The notes: generated by a model from the sequence alone, not told the origin. Counted from the first letter of the stretch, positions 25,674-35,400 are shown. The stretch is 38,891 nucleotides of DNA from an uncultured Eubacteriales bacterium (GCA_949283575.1 CASDSU010000017.1:1-38891); one strand, 5' to 3'. Translations and numbers: made by a program.

Positions 25674-26669
25674 ATGAAAAAAAGCAATGATATGGGTTTT
25701 TTTCGTAAAATAAGATTAGCAATTTCTGATTTTAGAATATATCCACATATTTTAAAAACAGAAAGTTTAGCAAAAAGCATTGGGCACTTTGCTTTATTCA
25801 TAATGATTATAACTGTTCTTATATCAGCTAGTTATGCGATAAGAGCATTTGCTAGTTTTGATTTAATGTTAAATAAATATAATGAACAAATACCGGAGTT
25901 TGTTTTAGAAAATGGTGTGCTTAATGTTGAAGTGCAAGATGCGATAATAGTACAAAATGATTTAGTTGCGATAGTTGATACTGATTATAAATATGAAGAA
26001 TGTACAGAACTAGAACAATATTCAGAATATGATAGATATAAAAATAAGATATTTATAAATTCTGATGCAATAACTTTTGAAAGTTCATATGGTAGTAATT
26101 CAACTGAAATTTCGGATGAATTGGCTGTTACACAATTACTTTTGGAAGATATTTCAGCAAACTATACTAAATCAACTTTTTATGAATATGTAGTTGAATT
26201 AAAAGAATCGATATCAATGAAAATAATGGTATTTTTAGTTGTTTTCATAGCCATATTCTTTGCGTATGGTCTTTCAAAGCTATTCGAACTTATTTTATAT
26301 GCTGTTATGGCATCTTTATTTGCAGCGATTTCAGGAATGAAGCTTAGTTTCAAAAATTACGTAAAAATGGCCGTATACATCGCAACATTACCATATATAC
26401 TTGAAACGATTTCATTTATGTATATTGGAAAAATAAGTGAGACAGCGTTCTTGGTTTCCAATATATTAGCATATGTATATATCTTCTATGCAGTAAGAGC
26501 GGTAAAATTGGATGCTTTCTTGATAATTATAAACAAGTCAGGGAAAATACAGAAAAGTAAGAATGGTGGAACTTTAATTAGTATTGAGCCTGAAGATGAT
26601 AATGCAGAATCAAAGACTGAAAATAAATCAGAACAAAATTCAGAAGATGAAGATAATTCGCAAAAGTAA
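25674..26669 (+). CDS. DUF1189 family membrane protein
   Basis: 331 residues. A first membrane segment lies at about 40-62 and three or four more between about 180 and 285. Between them is an extracytoplasmic loop opening with the DUF1189-like phrase IPEFVLENGVLNVE. The C-terminal 45 residues are acidic and probably disordered (SIEPEDDNAESKTENKSEQN). Function unknown in the family. It starts at ATG 25674 and is third in the operon, 12 bases before tmcAL. Confidence 0.78.
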   Translation: MKKSNDMGFFRKIRLAISDFRIYPHILKTESLAKSIGHFALFIMIITVLISASYAIRAFASFDLMLNKYNEQIPEFVLENGVLNVEVQDAIIVQNDLVAIVDTDYKYEECTELEQYSEYDRYKNKIFINSDAITFESSYGSNSTEISDELAVTQLLLEDISANYTKSTFYEYVVELKESISMKIMVFLVVFIAIFFAYGLSKLFELILYAVMASLFAAISGMKLSFKNYVKMAVYIATLPYILETISFMYIGKISETAFLVSNILAYVYIFYAVRAVKLDAFLIIINKSGKIQKSKNGGTLISIEPEDDNAESKTENKSEQNSEDEDNSQK

Positions 26670-26681
26670 TGGAGGAAGAAT

Positions 26682-27920
26682 ATGAATATATGTGGAATTA
26701 TAGCTGAATATAATCCTTTTCATAATGGACATGCATATCATATTGAACAAACAAAAAAAGAAACAAAATGTGATGCAATAGTTGTTATAATGAGTGGGAA
26801 TTTCATTCAAAGAGGTGTTCCGGCACTATTTGATAAATGGACTAGAACGAAAATGGCTCTTCAAAATGGAGCAGATCTAGTAATAGAACTTCCTTCATAT
26901 TATGCAACATCTAGTGCTGAATATTTTGCACAAGGAAGTGTTGCTTTATTAGATGGGCTAGGTGTTGTAAGCAATATTTCTTTTGGTAGTAATACTAATG
27001 ATTTGGATGCATTAAAAAGAATTGCTAATGTATTATATTTAGAACCTGAAAATTATAAAAAGTTATTGCAATCTGAACTTAAAAGAGGTACGTCTTATCC
27101 AATAGCTCGAAGTAATGCACTTAAAAACTTTTTAAAGAAAGAGTATAGTGCTAAATATATAGCGGATATTTTGCTAGATTCAAACAACATTTTAGGCATA
27201 GAATATTTGAAAGCGTTATTATATTCTAATAGTCAAATAAAACCTGTTTTGATTGAACGAAAAGGTACTTCGTATAATTCGACAAATATTGTAGATAACA
27301 TGTGTAGCGCTACTGCAATAAGAGAACTTTTGGAAAGAAATGAATTGAAAACTGTAGAGAAGGTTATGCCTGATGAAAGTTTTAAATTGATGAATCAAGA
27401 AATTATACATGGGCGTGCACCGATGTTTTTGAAAAACTTTGAAAAAGAAATTTTGTATACATTAAGAAAAAGTACAACTGACGATTTATTAAATATTGCA
27501 GATGTTACAGAAGGCTTGGAAAATTTACTAAAAAAAGCTTCAAATGATGGTATGGAATTAGAATCAATAATAGATATAGTAAAAACTAAAAGATATACTA
27601 GAACGAGAGTTCAAAGGATTTTGTTACATACATTGCTTGATGTTACCAAAACAGATGTTGAAGATTACAAATATAATCCTCAATATATTAGAGTATTAGG
27701 ATTTACGAAAAATGGAGAAAAAGTATTGTCGCAAATAGGTAATTCATCTAATTTACCTGTTGTAACATCTGTTGGAAGGTTTTTAAAGAATTCTAATGCG
27801 ACATCTAAAAAAATGTTAGAAAAAGATATAATGGCTACTAATATCTATACATTAGGATATCAAATACCTAAATATAGAACAACAAACTTAGATTATACGA
27901 TGCCTGTTGTTACAATATAA
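26682..27920 (+). CDS. tmcAL: tRNA(Met) cytidine acetate ligase (YlbM family)
   Basis: 412 residues from ATG 26682, with GGAGGAAG upstream. The nucleotidyltransferase motif is MNICGIIAEYNPFHNGH (H14, H17), followed by MSGNFIQRGVPALFDKWTRT and the GADLVIELP segment. TmcAL uses acetate and ATP to make N4-acetylcytidine at the wobble base of elongator tRNA-Met, aiding AUA/AUG discrimination. Length and motifs fit the family well. Fourth gene of the operon. Confidence 0.92.
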   Translation: MNICGIIAEYNPFHNGHAYHIEQTKKETKCDAIVVIMSGNFIQRGVPALFDKWTRTKMALQNGADLVIELPSYYATSSAEYFAQGSVALLDGLGVVSNISFGSNTNDLDALKRIANVLYLEPENYKKLLQSELKRGTSYPIARSNALKNFLKKEYSAKYIADILLDSNNILGIEYLKALLYSNSQIKPVLIERKGTSYNSTNIVDNMCSATAIRELLERNELKTVEKVMPDESFKLMNQEIIHGRAPMFLKNFEKEILYTLRKSTTDDLLNIADVTEGLENLLKKASNDGMELESIIDIVKTKRYTRTRVQRILLHTLLDVTKTDVEDYKYNPQYIRVLGFTKNGEKVLSQIGNSSNLPVVTSVGRFLKNSNATSKKMLEKDIMATNIYTLGYQIPKYRTTNLDYTMPVVTI

Positions 27921-27938
27921 TATAGAGTTGGAGGGTAT

Positions 27939-28376
27939 ATGGACGAAGTAATTATATATACTGATGGTGCGTGTTCTGGAAATCCTGGACCTGGAGGTTG
28001 GGGGGCGATTTTGATGTATAAAGGTACTGTAAAAGAAATAAGTGGTGGTATGAAAGATACGACTAATAATCAAATGGAACTTACTGCACCAATTGAAGCT
28101 CTAAAGCTTTTGAAACGCCCATGTAAAGTGAAGATATATAGTGACAGCGCATATCTTATTAATGCGTTTAAAGAAGGATGGATATATAATTGGCAAAAGA
28201 ATGGTTGGAAAACTGCAAACAAACAAGATGTGAAAAATAAAGAATTATGGGAAGCAATATATTCGTTTACTAAAATTCATGAAATTGAGTGGATAAAAGT
28301 CAAAGGACATAGTGACAACGAATATAATAATCGTTGTGATGAAATGGCGGTTGATGCAATAAAAAAATTTAAATAA
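27939..28376 (+). CDS. rnhA: Ribonuclease HI
   Basis: 145 residues. The four catalytic acidic residues are D9 (YTDGACSGNPGPGGWG), E47 (NNQMELTA), D69 (YSDSAYL) and D134 (NRCDEMA), and the basic protrusion handle is present (WQKNGWKTANKQDVKNKELW). The enzyme degrades RNA in RNA-DNA hybrids with Mg2+, removing R-loops and primers. Last gene of the operon, 18 bases after tmcAL. A palindromic repeat immediately follows and may terminate the transcript. Confidence 0.96.
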   Translation: MDEVIIYTDGACSGNPGPGGWGAILMYKGTVKEISGGMKDTTNNQMELTAPIEALKLLKRPCKVKIYSDSAYLINAFKEGWIYNWQKNGWKTANKQDVKNKELWEAIYSFTKIHEIEWIKVKGHSDNEYNNRCDEMAVDAIKKFK

Positions 28377-28382
28377 GAAAAC

Positions 28383-28439
28383 TTGGAAATTAGGACGATT
28401 CTTTGTAATTTTGAAAAAAGGAACCGTCCCAATTTCCAA
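28383..28439. repeat. Short palindromic (MITE-like) repeat after rnhA
   Basis: The arms at 28383-28404 and 28414-28439 pair closely (TTGGAAATT...GGAACCGTCCCAATTTCCAA). They match the outer arms of the 20692-20880 element, with the interior lost. A short T run follows, so it may act as a terminator. Confidence 0.8.
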
Positions 28440-28544
28440 TTTTTTTGCAGATTGTTTTTGATTTTATAATAATATAGCGGTCTATTTATTTTGAGAATGA
28501 ATAAAATGTAGTACAAGTTATTCTAAAATAAATAGGAGGTACAA

Positions 28545-29285
28545 ATGATAGCAGAACCGATAATAAAAAATAATAATTTTTTAAAGAATGAAGATAAGAA
28601 CTTTGAAAATATTGAGAAAAGGGAAGTTCCGTCAGTAATTAAACATAAAGATGGAATAAGAGAAAATAATAGAGAACGCATTTTTAATAATAGAAATATA
28701 CGAAAAAATATAAAGAATGATTCGAAAGAAAAGAAAGATGAATTAGTGAATTTAAAATTTTTTGCTATAATAATATTTATAATTGGGATTGTTGTTGGAA
28801 GTATAAGCTATAGAACTTTAATTGATGATCCAATTATTCAAGAAGATATTATTGATAAATTTTCTAATACACCGATGGGAAATGTAGAAGAAGTGATTGT
28901 AAAAGAATCATTATTGAAAAATCTTAAAACAATAATAGTGTTTTGGATTGCGGGAATATCAATAGTTGGAGCACCATTAATTTTGATTTTGTGTTTTTAC
29001 AAAGGTTTTTCAACTGCGTTTGTGATTGGATCTTTTTTATTAAAATATGGATTTATTCAAGGTAATATTTTTATTTTTAAACATATTTTCCCATATTATA
29101 TTTTTTCAATACTAGGTATAATAATTCTTACATCTAGCTCATTAAAGGTTTCTTTAAATGTATTAAAAGAGAAAAAGGATATTAGATATGAAATAATTAG
29201 ACATTCTATAGTAACAATCATATCTTCAATATTGTTTTTTGTTTCTGCATTAATTGAAGTAAAAATAGTACCAATGAGTTTGTAG
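28545..29285 (+). CDS. spoIIM: Stage II sporulation protein M
   Basis: 246 residues from ATG 28545, with AGGAGGT upstream. After a charged cytoplasmic N-terminus of about 70 residues, longer than usual, come five membrane segments. The SpoIIM core is clear: a first helix with VVGSISYRTL, then FWIAGISIVGAPLILILCFYKGFSTAFVIGSFLLKYG. SpoIIM is the membrane scaffold of the SpoIID-M-P complex that thins peptidoglycan and drives forespore engulfment. A 15-bp inverted repeat of AT-rich sequence (about 28485-28533) overlaps the leader. No neighbour belongs to the same pathway. Confidence 0.88.
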   Translation: MIAEPIIKNNNFLKNEDKNFENIEKREVPSVIKHKDGIRENNRERIFNNRNIRKNIKNDSKEKKDELVNLKFFAIIIFIIGIVVGSISYRTLIDDPIIQEDIIDKFSNTPMGNVEEVIVKESLLKNLKTIIVFWIAGISIVGAPLILILCFYKGFSTAFVIGSFLLKYGFIQGNIFIFKHIFPYYIFSILGIIILTSSSLKVSLNVLKEKKDIRYEIIRHSIVTIISSILFFVSALIEVKIVPMSL

Positions 29286-29590
29286 ATATTATCAAGCTCA
29301 AGCCTTACTCCTGTAAGGAATGGCGGATTTACATAAAATTACAAATTATGTTCGAAGATTTTACATAAAAAATTGATAAAAAATACTTGCAATATAAGAT
29401 TAATTTGTATAAAATAACCTTGTCAAAAAGTAAATAACATAATAAATGTAGTAGTGTTATGAAATGCTACTACATTATAATAATTTTCGTAATTTTTTAT
29501 GTAATAGATTTACTGAAGATAAATGTGGTACACATAAACCTAAGGGTTGTCCAGGAAATTATGTAAAAACGTTAAAAAGGAGTATGTGGG
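29286..29590. other. 305-base intergenic region between spoIIM and xerD
   Basis: It contains a promoter-like TTGCAA-17-TAAAAT (29387-29415). About 30 bases further on is a hairpin of ATGTAGTAG with CTACTACAT (about 29446-29476). A 48-codon cysteine-containing frame (29464-29610), without a ribosome site, runs into the xerD start. I see no annotated RNA family. Confidence 0.5.
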
Positions 29591-30475
29591 ATGGAAAAAA
29601 ATTTAGTTGAGAGTTTTTTAGATTTTCTTCAAAAAGATAAGAAATTATCAGATAATACTTTACAATCTTATAATCGCGATATCAAATTATATTGTAATTA
29701 TTTAGAAGAAAACAATTTGGATCCTGTTAAAACAAGTGAGGAGGATTTGACAGAATATTTAGAAGCTTTGAAAGAGAATGGTAAAGCTGTCTCTACAGTT
29801 TCAAGAAACTTAGCTTCACTTCGTTCTTTCTATCAATATTTATATAGAACAAAGGTTGTGTCTGAAGATCCTACCGTTAATTTGGAGTCTCCAAAAATAG
29901 AAAGAAAACTACCAAAAGTATTAACTTCTGAGCAAGTAGAATTATTACTAGAACAACCTAAATGTGTTGACTTAAAAGGATACAGAGATAAGGCTATGCT
30001 TGAACTTGTATATGCTACAGGAATAAGAGTAACAGAACTTATATCACTAAATATTAGTGATGTTAATATAGAGAATGGATATATTAAATGTGCTGGAAAG
30101 ACAAAAGAAAGAATAATTCCAATCGGCACTTTGGCTGTCAACGCATTAAAAGAATATATTGACAAATCAAGAAATATTCTTCTTAAAGATGAAAATGACC
30201 AAGCTTTATTTGTAAATGTTAATGGTCATAGACTTACAAGACAAGGTTTTTGGAAAATAATAAAACAATATAAAACACAAGCTAATATCGATATCGATAT
30301 TACACCACATACACTTAGACATTCATTTGCGGTACATCTACTTGAAAATGGTGCAGAGTTAAGAGCAATTCAAGAAATGCTTGGTCATTCAGATATCTCA
30401 TCAACACAAGTATATGCCCAAATCGGTCAAAATAGAATAAAAGATGTGTATATGAAATCACATCCACGTGCTTAA
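29591..30475 (+). CDS. xerD: Tyrosine site-specific recombinase XerD-like
   Basis: 294 residues from ATG 29591, seven bases after AAAAAGGAGT. An N-terminal SAM-like core-binding domain (about 1-85) precedes the catalytic domain. Active-site residues are Arg in ATGIRVTELI near 145, Lys near 168 (GKTKERIIP), H240-x-x-R243 in HTLRHSFAVHLL, His in LGHSDISSTQVYAQI near 266 and the Tyr near 275. XerC/D resolve chromosome dimers at dif during division. It stands outside any mobile element and has a strong terminator, so a housekeeping role is likely; XerC versus XerD naming is uncertain. Confidence 0.9.
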   Translation: MEKNLVESFLDFLQKDKKLSDNTLQSYNRDIKLYCNYLEENNLDPVKTSEEDLTEYLEALKENGKAVSTVSRNLASLRSFYQYLYRTKVVSEDPTVNLESPKIERKLPKVLTSEQVELLLEQPKCVDLKGYRDKAMLELVYATGIRVTELISLNISDVNIENGYIKCAGKTKERIIPIGTLAVNALKEYIDKSRNILLKDENDQALFVNVNGHRLTRQGFWKIIKQYKTQANIDIDITPHTLRHSFAVHLLENGAELRAIQEMLGHSDISSTQVYAQIGQNRIKDVYMKSHPRA

Positions 30476-30477
30476 TA

Positions 30478-30514
30478 AAAAAGCTCTCATCTTTTTGATG
30501 AGGGCCTTTTTTGA
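30478..30514 (+). terminator. xerD terminator
   Basis: GCTCTCATC pairs with GATGAGGGC across TTTTT, followed by six T. Confidence 0.9.
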
Positions 30515-30545
30515 AGCTAAGCGAACACTGGGGACGTTATGCCTC

Positions 30546-30574
30546 TTGCTTTTCTAGAGATGCTGGTATATAAT
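30546..30574 (+). promoter_or_regulatory. Promoter of asnS
   Basis: TTGCTT (30546-30551), 17 bases, TATAAT (30569-30574); then AGGAGG before ATG 30606. Confidence 0.7.
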
Positions 30575-30605
30575 GCTACCATATGAGTTAGTAGGAGGTT
30601 AGATT

Positions 30606-31988
30606 ATGGAAAGAGTATCAGTTCGTAGTTTGTACAAAGAAACTTCTGAACATGCAGGAAAAGAAGTTAAGGTTGCAGGATGGGTTAGAACTGCTAGAGA
30701 TTCTAAGACATTCGGATTTATAGAATTAAATGATGGGTCATTCTTCAAGAATGTTCAAGTTGTTTATGAAAATACATTACCAAATTTTGTTGAATTAACT
30801 AAACTTACAGTTAGTTCATCTATTATTGTAACAGGAATATTAGTAGAGACACCTGAGGCAAAACAACCTTTTGAAATAAAAGCTACTAATATTGAAATAG
30901 AGTGCGTATCACCAAGTGATTATCCACTTCAAAAAAAAGGTCACACGGTTGAATTCTTAAGAGAACAAGCTTATTTAAGACCTAGAACAAACTTATTTAG
31001 TGCTGTTTTTAGAATAAGAAGTATAGCTGCAATGGCGATTCATAGATATTTTCAAGATAGAGGATATGTATATGTTCATGCACCACTAATCACAGCTAAT
31101 GATGGTGAAGGTGCAGGTGAGATGTTTCAAGTAACAACACTTGATTTGGATAGAATTGCAGCTTCTGGTAAAGTTGAATATGACAAAGATTTCTTTGGTA
31201 AAAAGGTTGGTCTTACAGTTACTGGACAATTAGAAGGTGAAGCTTTTGCAATGGCTTTTGGAAACATTTATACTTTTGGTCCAACATTTAGAGCTGAAAA
31301 TTCAAATACCAAAACTCATGCTTCTGAGTTCTGGATGATAGAACCAGAAATGGCTTTTTGCGATTTAGAAGGACTAATGGATGTTGAAGAAGACATGCTT
31401 AAATATATTGTAAGTGAAGTATTAGAAAGATGTCCTGAAGAAATGGAATTTTTAAATAAGCTTGTTGCACCAGGGCTTATTGAAAAACTTCAAAAATTAT
31501 TAGCAAGTAAATTTACAAGAATTTCTCATGAGGATGTTATAACAATTTTAAAAGAAGCTAAGGTTGAATGGGAATTTAAACCAGAGTACGGCGAGGATAT
31601 TGCTAAGGAACACGAAAAATATATTACAGAATATTTTAATGGTCCAGTATTCATAACAAACTGGCCAAAAGATATAAAAGCTTTTTATATGAAACAAAAT
31701 CCAGATGGAAAAACCGTTGCAGCTGTTGACTTAGAAGTTCCAGGTGCTGGAGAACTTATGGGCGGTAGTCAAAGAGAAGAAAGTTATGAAAAGTTGCTTG
31801 CTCGTATGCAAGAATTAGGAATGAAGACAGCAGAATTGGAATGGTACATGAACCTACGTAAATATGGAAGTTGTACACATTCTGGTTTTGGTATGGGATT
31901 TGAAAGATTGCTTATCTATTTAACAGGTGTTGAAAATATTAGAGATGTAATACCATTCTCAAGAACACCAGGTAATTGTGAATATTAA
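30606..31988 (+). CDS. asnS: Asparaginyl-tRNA synthetase
   Basis: 460 residues. An N-terminal OB fold binds the anticodon (VKVAGWVRTARDSKTFGFIELNDGS). The class II catalytic core carries motif 2 (FGPTFRAENSNTKTHASEFW) and motif 3 (GFGMGFERLLIYLTG...SRTPGNCEY). The EFWMIEPEMAF stretch after motif 2 is typical of AsnRS rather than AspRS. It charges tRNA-Asn with asparagine. With AsnRS present, the neighbouring GatCAB probably serves mainly Glu-tRNA(Gln). Monocistronic with its own hairpin terminator; no T-box is seen in the short leader. Confidence 0.95.
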   Translation: MERVSVRSLYKETSEHAGKEVKVAGWVRTARDSKTFGFIELNDGSFFKNVQVVYENTLPNFVELTKLTVSSSIIVTGILVETPEAKQPFEIKATNIEIECVSPSDYPLQKKGHTVEFLREQAYLRPRTNLFSAVFRIRSIAAMAIHRYFQDRGYVYVHAPLITANDGEGAGEMFQVTTLDLDRIAASGKVEYDKDFFGKKVGLTVTGQLEGEAFAMAFGNIYTFGPTFRAENSNTKTHASEFWMIEPEMAFCDLEGLMDVEEDMLKYIVSEVLERCPEEMEFLNKLVAPGLIEKLQKLLASKFTRISHEDVITILKEAKVEWEFKPEYGEDIAKEHEKYITEYFNGPVFITNWPKDIKAFYMKQNPDGKTVAAVDLEVPGAGELMGGSQREESYEKLLARMQELGMKTAELEWYMNLRKYGSCTHSGFGMGFERLLIYLTGVENIRDVIPFSRTPGNCEY

Positions 31989-32002
31989 TAAAAGAAGATA
32001 AA

Positions 32003-32044
32003 AGACTTGGAAGATGGAAATATACTCAATTCCAAGTTTTTTTC
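32003..32044 (+). terminator. asnS terminator
   Basis: ACTTGGAA (32005-32012) pairs with TTCCAAGT (32030-32037) and is followed by T residues. Confidence 0.8.
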
Positions 32045-32069
32045 ATGAAACATTTAACGGATGTCCCTG

Positions 32070-32098
32070 TTGTGTCAATCGCTGAAATGGTATATAAT
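32070..32098 (+). promoter_or_regulatory. Promoter of gatCAB
   Basis: TTGTGT (32070-32075), 17 bases, TATAAT (32093-32098), immediately ahead of the gatC ribosome site. Confidence 0.65.
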
Positions 32099-32123
32099 AT
32101 GTAACCGAATAGGAGTTGATGTA

Positions 32124-32408
32124 ATGATTAGTAAAGAAGAAATCAAACATATAGCTGAACTTAGTATGTTGAATTTGTCTGAGGAAGAAATCCAAAAATA
32201 TACAGTTAACATGCAAGATATTGTTGAGTTTGCAAATAAAGTAAATAGTTTAGATACGGATGGTGTTACTGAATCTGCTTTTGCACTTGATACATTTAAT
32301 GTATTTAGAAAAGACGAGGTTAGGGAGTCGTTTGATAGGGATGAGCTTTTAAAGAATGCCCCAAGTAGTAACGGTGAAGCTTATTCACTTCCAAGTATGA
32401 TGAATTAA
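32124..32408 (+). CDS. gatC: Asp/Glu-tRNA amidotransferase subunit C
   Basis: 94 residues from ATG 32124, seven bases after AGGAG at 32111-32115; an upstream in-frame start overlaps the promoter and is rejected. The sequence shows the GatC pattern: ISKEEIKHIAELSMLNLSEEE near the start, a central MQDIVEFANKVNSLDTDGV, and a C-terminal FRKDEV...LLKNAPSS. GatC is the small subunit that wraps around and stabilises GatA in the GatCAB complex. First gene of gatCAB. Confidence 0.93.
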   Translation: MISKEEIKHIAELSMLNLSEEEIQKYTVNMQDIVEFANKVNSLDTDGVTESAFALDTFNVFRKDEVRESFDRDELLKNAPSSNGEAYSLPSMMN

Positions 32409-32453
32409 TTTATAAAATTAAGCAAATAAAACTAACAAGGAGAGTTTGAATTA

Positions 32454-33899
32454 ATGAAAAATATATGTGAATTAACAGCTCATGAAATTTGTGAAGCATA
32501 TTCGAATAAAGAGCTTAAAGTTACAGATGTTGTTAAAGCTTTTTATGAAAAAATAAAAGTTGATGATGAGAAAATAAAAGGTTATATAACACTTTGCGAA
32601 GAGGAAGCACTTACACAGGCAGAGGAGATACAATCAAGATATGATGCAGGCGAAGAAATGGGAGCTCTTGCAGGTGTTCCAATTGCTATAAAGGACAATA
32701 TGTGTACAAGAGGCGTTAAAACTACTTGTGCTTCTAGAATGTTAGAGAATTTTATTCCTCCTTATGATGCAACAGTTATTAAAAAATTAAAGGAAGCTGG
32801 TGCAATTATATTAGGAAAAGTTAATATGGATGAGTTTGCCATGGGTGGTTCTACTGAGAATTCAGCATTTTTTAAAACTCATAATCCAGTCAATTTAAAT
32901 AAAGTTCCTGGTGGTTCTTCTGGTGGTAGTGCAGCTGTTGTTGCTGGAAACTTGGCTCCAATTTCTTTAGGAAGTGATACAGGTGGATCTATTAGAGAAC
33001 CTGCTTCTTTTTGTGGAATAGTAGGCTTGAAACCAACATATGGACTTGTTTCAAGATATGGTTTGGTAGCGTTTGCATCTTCTCTTGATCAAATTGGTCC
33101 TATGACTAAAGATGTTACAGATGCAGCAATTTTATTAAATACAATTTCTGGGCATGATGAAATGGATTCAACGTCTGCTAAATTAGATAAAAAAGATTAC
33201 ACAAAAGCATTAGTAAATGACGTTAAAGGTTTGAAGATTGGTCTTCCAAAAGAATTTTTTGCAGAAGGCGTTAACGTAGAAGTTAAAGAAAAAGTGTTGG
33301 CGGCAGCTAAGAAGTTTGAAGAACTTGGTGCGAGTATTGAAGAGTGTTCGCTTCCAGCTACTGAGTATTGTCTTCCAGCATATTACATTATCGCATGTGC
33401 AGAAGCTAGCTCAAATTTAGGAAGATTTGATGGAATCCGTTATGGATATAGAACTGAAAAATATGAAAATATACAAGATATTTTTAAAAATAGCCGTAGC
33501 GAAGGTTTTGGTGAAGAGGTTAAGAGAAGAATAATTCTTGGTACTTATGTGCTTTCTTCAGGTTATTATGATGCATATTATAAAAAAGCCCAAAAAGTTA
33601 GAACTATTGTTAAACAAAATTTTGACAAAGTTTTTGAAAAATATGATTTGTTACTAACACCAACTGCACCAACAACTGCATTTGATATTGGTTCAAAAAT
33701 TAATAATCCGCTTGAAATGTATATGTCAGATATATTAACTGTTCCTGTGAATGTGTCTGGTGTACCTGCAATTTCAATACCTTGTGGTAATGATTCAGAA
33801 GGAATGCCAGTGGGTCTTCAACTAATTGCTAAACATTTTGATGAAGAAACACTTTTAAGAGCTGCATATACTTACGAACAAAATAAGGAGGTGCAATAA
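32454..33899 (+). CDS. gatA: Asp/Glu-tRNA amidotransferase subunit A
   Basis: 481 residues from ATG 32454. It is an amidase-signature enzyme with the Ser-cisSer-Lys triad: K79 (IAIKDNMCT), the Ser near 155 ([14 protein letters not shown]) and the nucleophile near 178 ([14 protein letters not shown]). It releases ammonia from glutamine and passes it to GatB. The TAA stop overlaps the ATG of gatB by one base, consistent with translational coupling. Confidence 0.96.
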   Translation: MKNICELTAHEICEAYSNKELKVTDVVKAFYEKIKVDDEKIKGYITLCEEEALTQAEEIQSRYDAGEEMGALAGVPIAIKDNMCTRGVKTTCASRMLENFIPPYDATVIKKLKEAGAIILGKVNMDEFAMGGSTENSAFFKTHNPVNLNKVPGGSSGGSAAVVAGNLAPISLGSDTGGSIREPASFCGIVGLKPTYGLVSRYGLVAFASSLDQIGPMTKDVTDAAILLNTISGHDEMDSTSAKLDKKDYTKALVNDVKGLKIGLPKEFFAEGVNVEVKEKVLAAAKKFEELGASIEECSLPATEYCLPAYYIIACAEASSNLGRFDGIRYGYRTEKYENIQDIFKNSRSEGFGEEVKRRIILGTYVLSSGYYDAYYKKAQKVRTIVKQNFDKVFEKYDLLLTPTAPTTAFDIGSKINNPLEMYMSDILTVPVNVSGVPAISIPCGNDSEGMPVGLQLIAKHFDEETLLRAAYTYEQNKEVQ

Positions 33900-35329
33900 T
33901 GGAATATGAAGTTATAATTGGTCTTGAAGTTCATGCTGAGCTTTCAACAAAAACAAAAATATATTGTGGATGTTCTACTGAATTTGGAGGGAATCCTAAT
34001 ACACATTGTTGCCCTGTATGTACTGGTATGCCTGGTGCACTTCCAGTTCTTAATGAAAAAGTTGTAGAATATGCGGTTAGAGCGGGACTTGCTACAAATT
34101 GTGATATTGCAAGAGAGAGTAAACAAGATAGAAAAAATTATTATTATCCAGATACGCCAAGAGCTTACCAAATTTCTCAATATGATTTACCACTTTGCGA
34201 GCATGGACATGTAAATATAAACGTTGGTGAATCTTCTAAAACGATAGGTATAACAAGAATTCATATAGAAGACGATGCTGGTAAATTGGTTCATGATGGA
34301 TATACGGGTGGAACTTTGGTGGATTTAAACAGAGCGGGTGTTCCGCTAATTGAGATTGTTTCTGAGCCTGATATGCGTAGTGCAGAAGAAGCTGTAGCTT
34401 ATGTTGAAAAACTAAAAGGAATTCTTGAATATATAGGTGTTTCAGATTGTAAGATGCAAGAAGGTTCGTTAAGGGCTGATGTAAACTTGTCAATTAGACC
34501 AGTAGGCCAAGAAAAGTTTGGAACAAGAACAGAGACGAAGAATTTAAACTCATTTAGATCAATTGCTAGATGTATTGAGTTTGAAATATCAAGACAAAAA
34601 GAAGTTCTTGAAGCTGGTGGCGTTATTCTTCAAGAAACGAGAAGATGGGACGATGAAGCTGGCGAAGGTTATGCTATGAGAGCAAAAGAAGAGGCTAATG
34701 ATTATAGATATTTTCCGGAACCAGATTTAATGCCGATTAGATTATCTGAAGAATATATTCAAAATATTAAAGATACATTACCAGAACTTCCAGAAAGCAG
34801 AAGAGCTAGATATATTAATGAGATTGGCCTTCCAGAATATGATGCTGGAATAATTACTTCATCAAAGCATTTATCTGACTTTTTTGAAGCTGCCACAGTG
34901 GTTTGTGGAAATGCGAAAGCGGTTAGTAACTGGATAATGACTGATATTATTAGAATTGCAAAAGAGAAGGGTGTAGAGTATAACGAATTACCATTCACAG
35001 CAGAAAATCTTGCAAAACTAATAATGCTAATAGATAAAGGAACGATTAGCAGTGCTATTGCTAAAAAAGTATTTGAAGAAATGGTTGAAACTGGCGAAAA
35101 TCCTGAAAAGATAGTCGAAGCTAAAGGATTAGTTCAAATATCTGATGAGGGGGCTATAAAAGAGGTTGTAGATAGAATTATAGCTGCAAATCCACAATCG
35201 ATAGCTGATTATAAAGCAGGAAAAGATAGAGCTTTAGGATTCCTAGTTGGACAATGTATGAAGGAAATGAAAGGAAAAGGTAATCCTCAAATTCTTAATA
35301 AATTAATTTTAGAACACTTAAACAAATAA
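33899..35329 (+). CDS. gatB: Asp/Glu-tRNA amidotransferase subunit B
   Basis: 476 residues from ATG 33899, with AAGGAGGTG upstream inside gatA. The kinase-like cradle begins YEVIIGLEVHAELSTKTKIYC and contains the zinc-site cysteines (CGCS...CCPVC) and YYPDTPRAYQISQYDLPLC. The helical and YqeY-like tail (about 300-476) binds the tRNA elbow. It phosphorylates the side-chain carboxylate of mischarged Glu-tRNA(Gln) or Asp-tRNA(Asn) and amidates it with ammonia from GatA. Last gene of the operon; a hairpin terminator follows. Confidence 0.97.
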   Translation: MEYEVIIGLEVHAELSTKTKIYCGCSTEFGGNPNTHCCPVCTGMPGALPVLNEKVVEYAVRAGLATNCDIARESKQDRKNYYYPDTPRAYQISQYDLPLCEHGHVNINVGESSKTIGITRIHIEDDAGKLVHDGYTGGTLVDLNRAGVPLIEIVSEPDMRSAEEAVAYVEKLKGILEYIGVSDCKMQEGSLRADVNLSIRPVGQEKFGTRTETKNLNSFRSIARCIEFEISRQKEVLEAGGVILQETRRWDDEAGEGYAMRAKEEANDYRYFPEPDLMPIRLSEEYIQNIKDTLPELPESRRARYINEIGLPEYDAGIITSSKHLSDFFEAATVVCGNAKAVSNWIMTDIIRIAKEKGVEYNELPFTAENLAKLIMLIDKGTISSAIAKKVFEEMVETGENPEKIVEAKGLVQISDEGAIKEVVDRIIAANPQSIADYKAGKDRALGFLVGQCMKEMKGKGNPQILNKLILEHLNK

Positions 35330-35333
35330 TATC

Positions 35334-35372
35334 TCAAACTCGCTTTTTCTAGGTGAAGAGCGGGTTTTTTTA
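35334..35372 (+). terminator. gatCAB terminator
   Basis: ACTCGCT pairs with AGCGGGT (one G-U), followed by seven T. Confidence 0.8.
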
Positions 35373-35400
35373 TTGACATTTTACATAATTATGATAAAAT
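35373..35400 (+). promoter_or_regulatory. Promoter of the G+C-richer small gene
   Basis: TTGACA (35373-35378), 16 bases, TAAAAT (35395-35400). It starts a leader of about 120 bases before the coding region. Confidence 0.7.

Noticed and set aside
30525-30545. GGGGACGTTATGCC upstream of asnS as another copy of the palindrome family
   Set aside because: Only a few bases match and there is no second arm; likewise for GGATGTCCCTGTTGTG near 32059.
32061-32123. N-terminal extension of gatC
   Set aside because: It would contain the -35 and -10 boxes, and the ribosome site lies just before the ATG at 32124.
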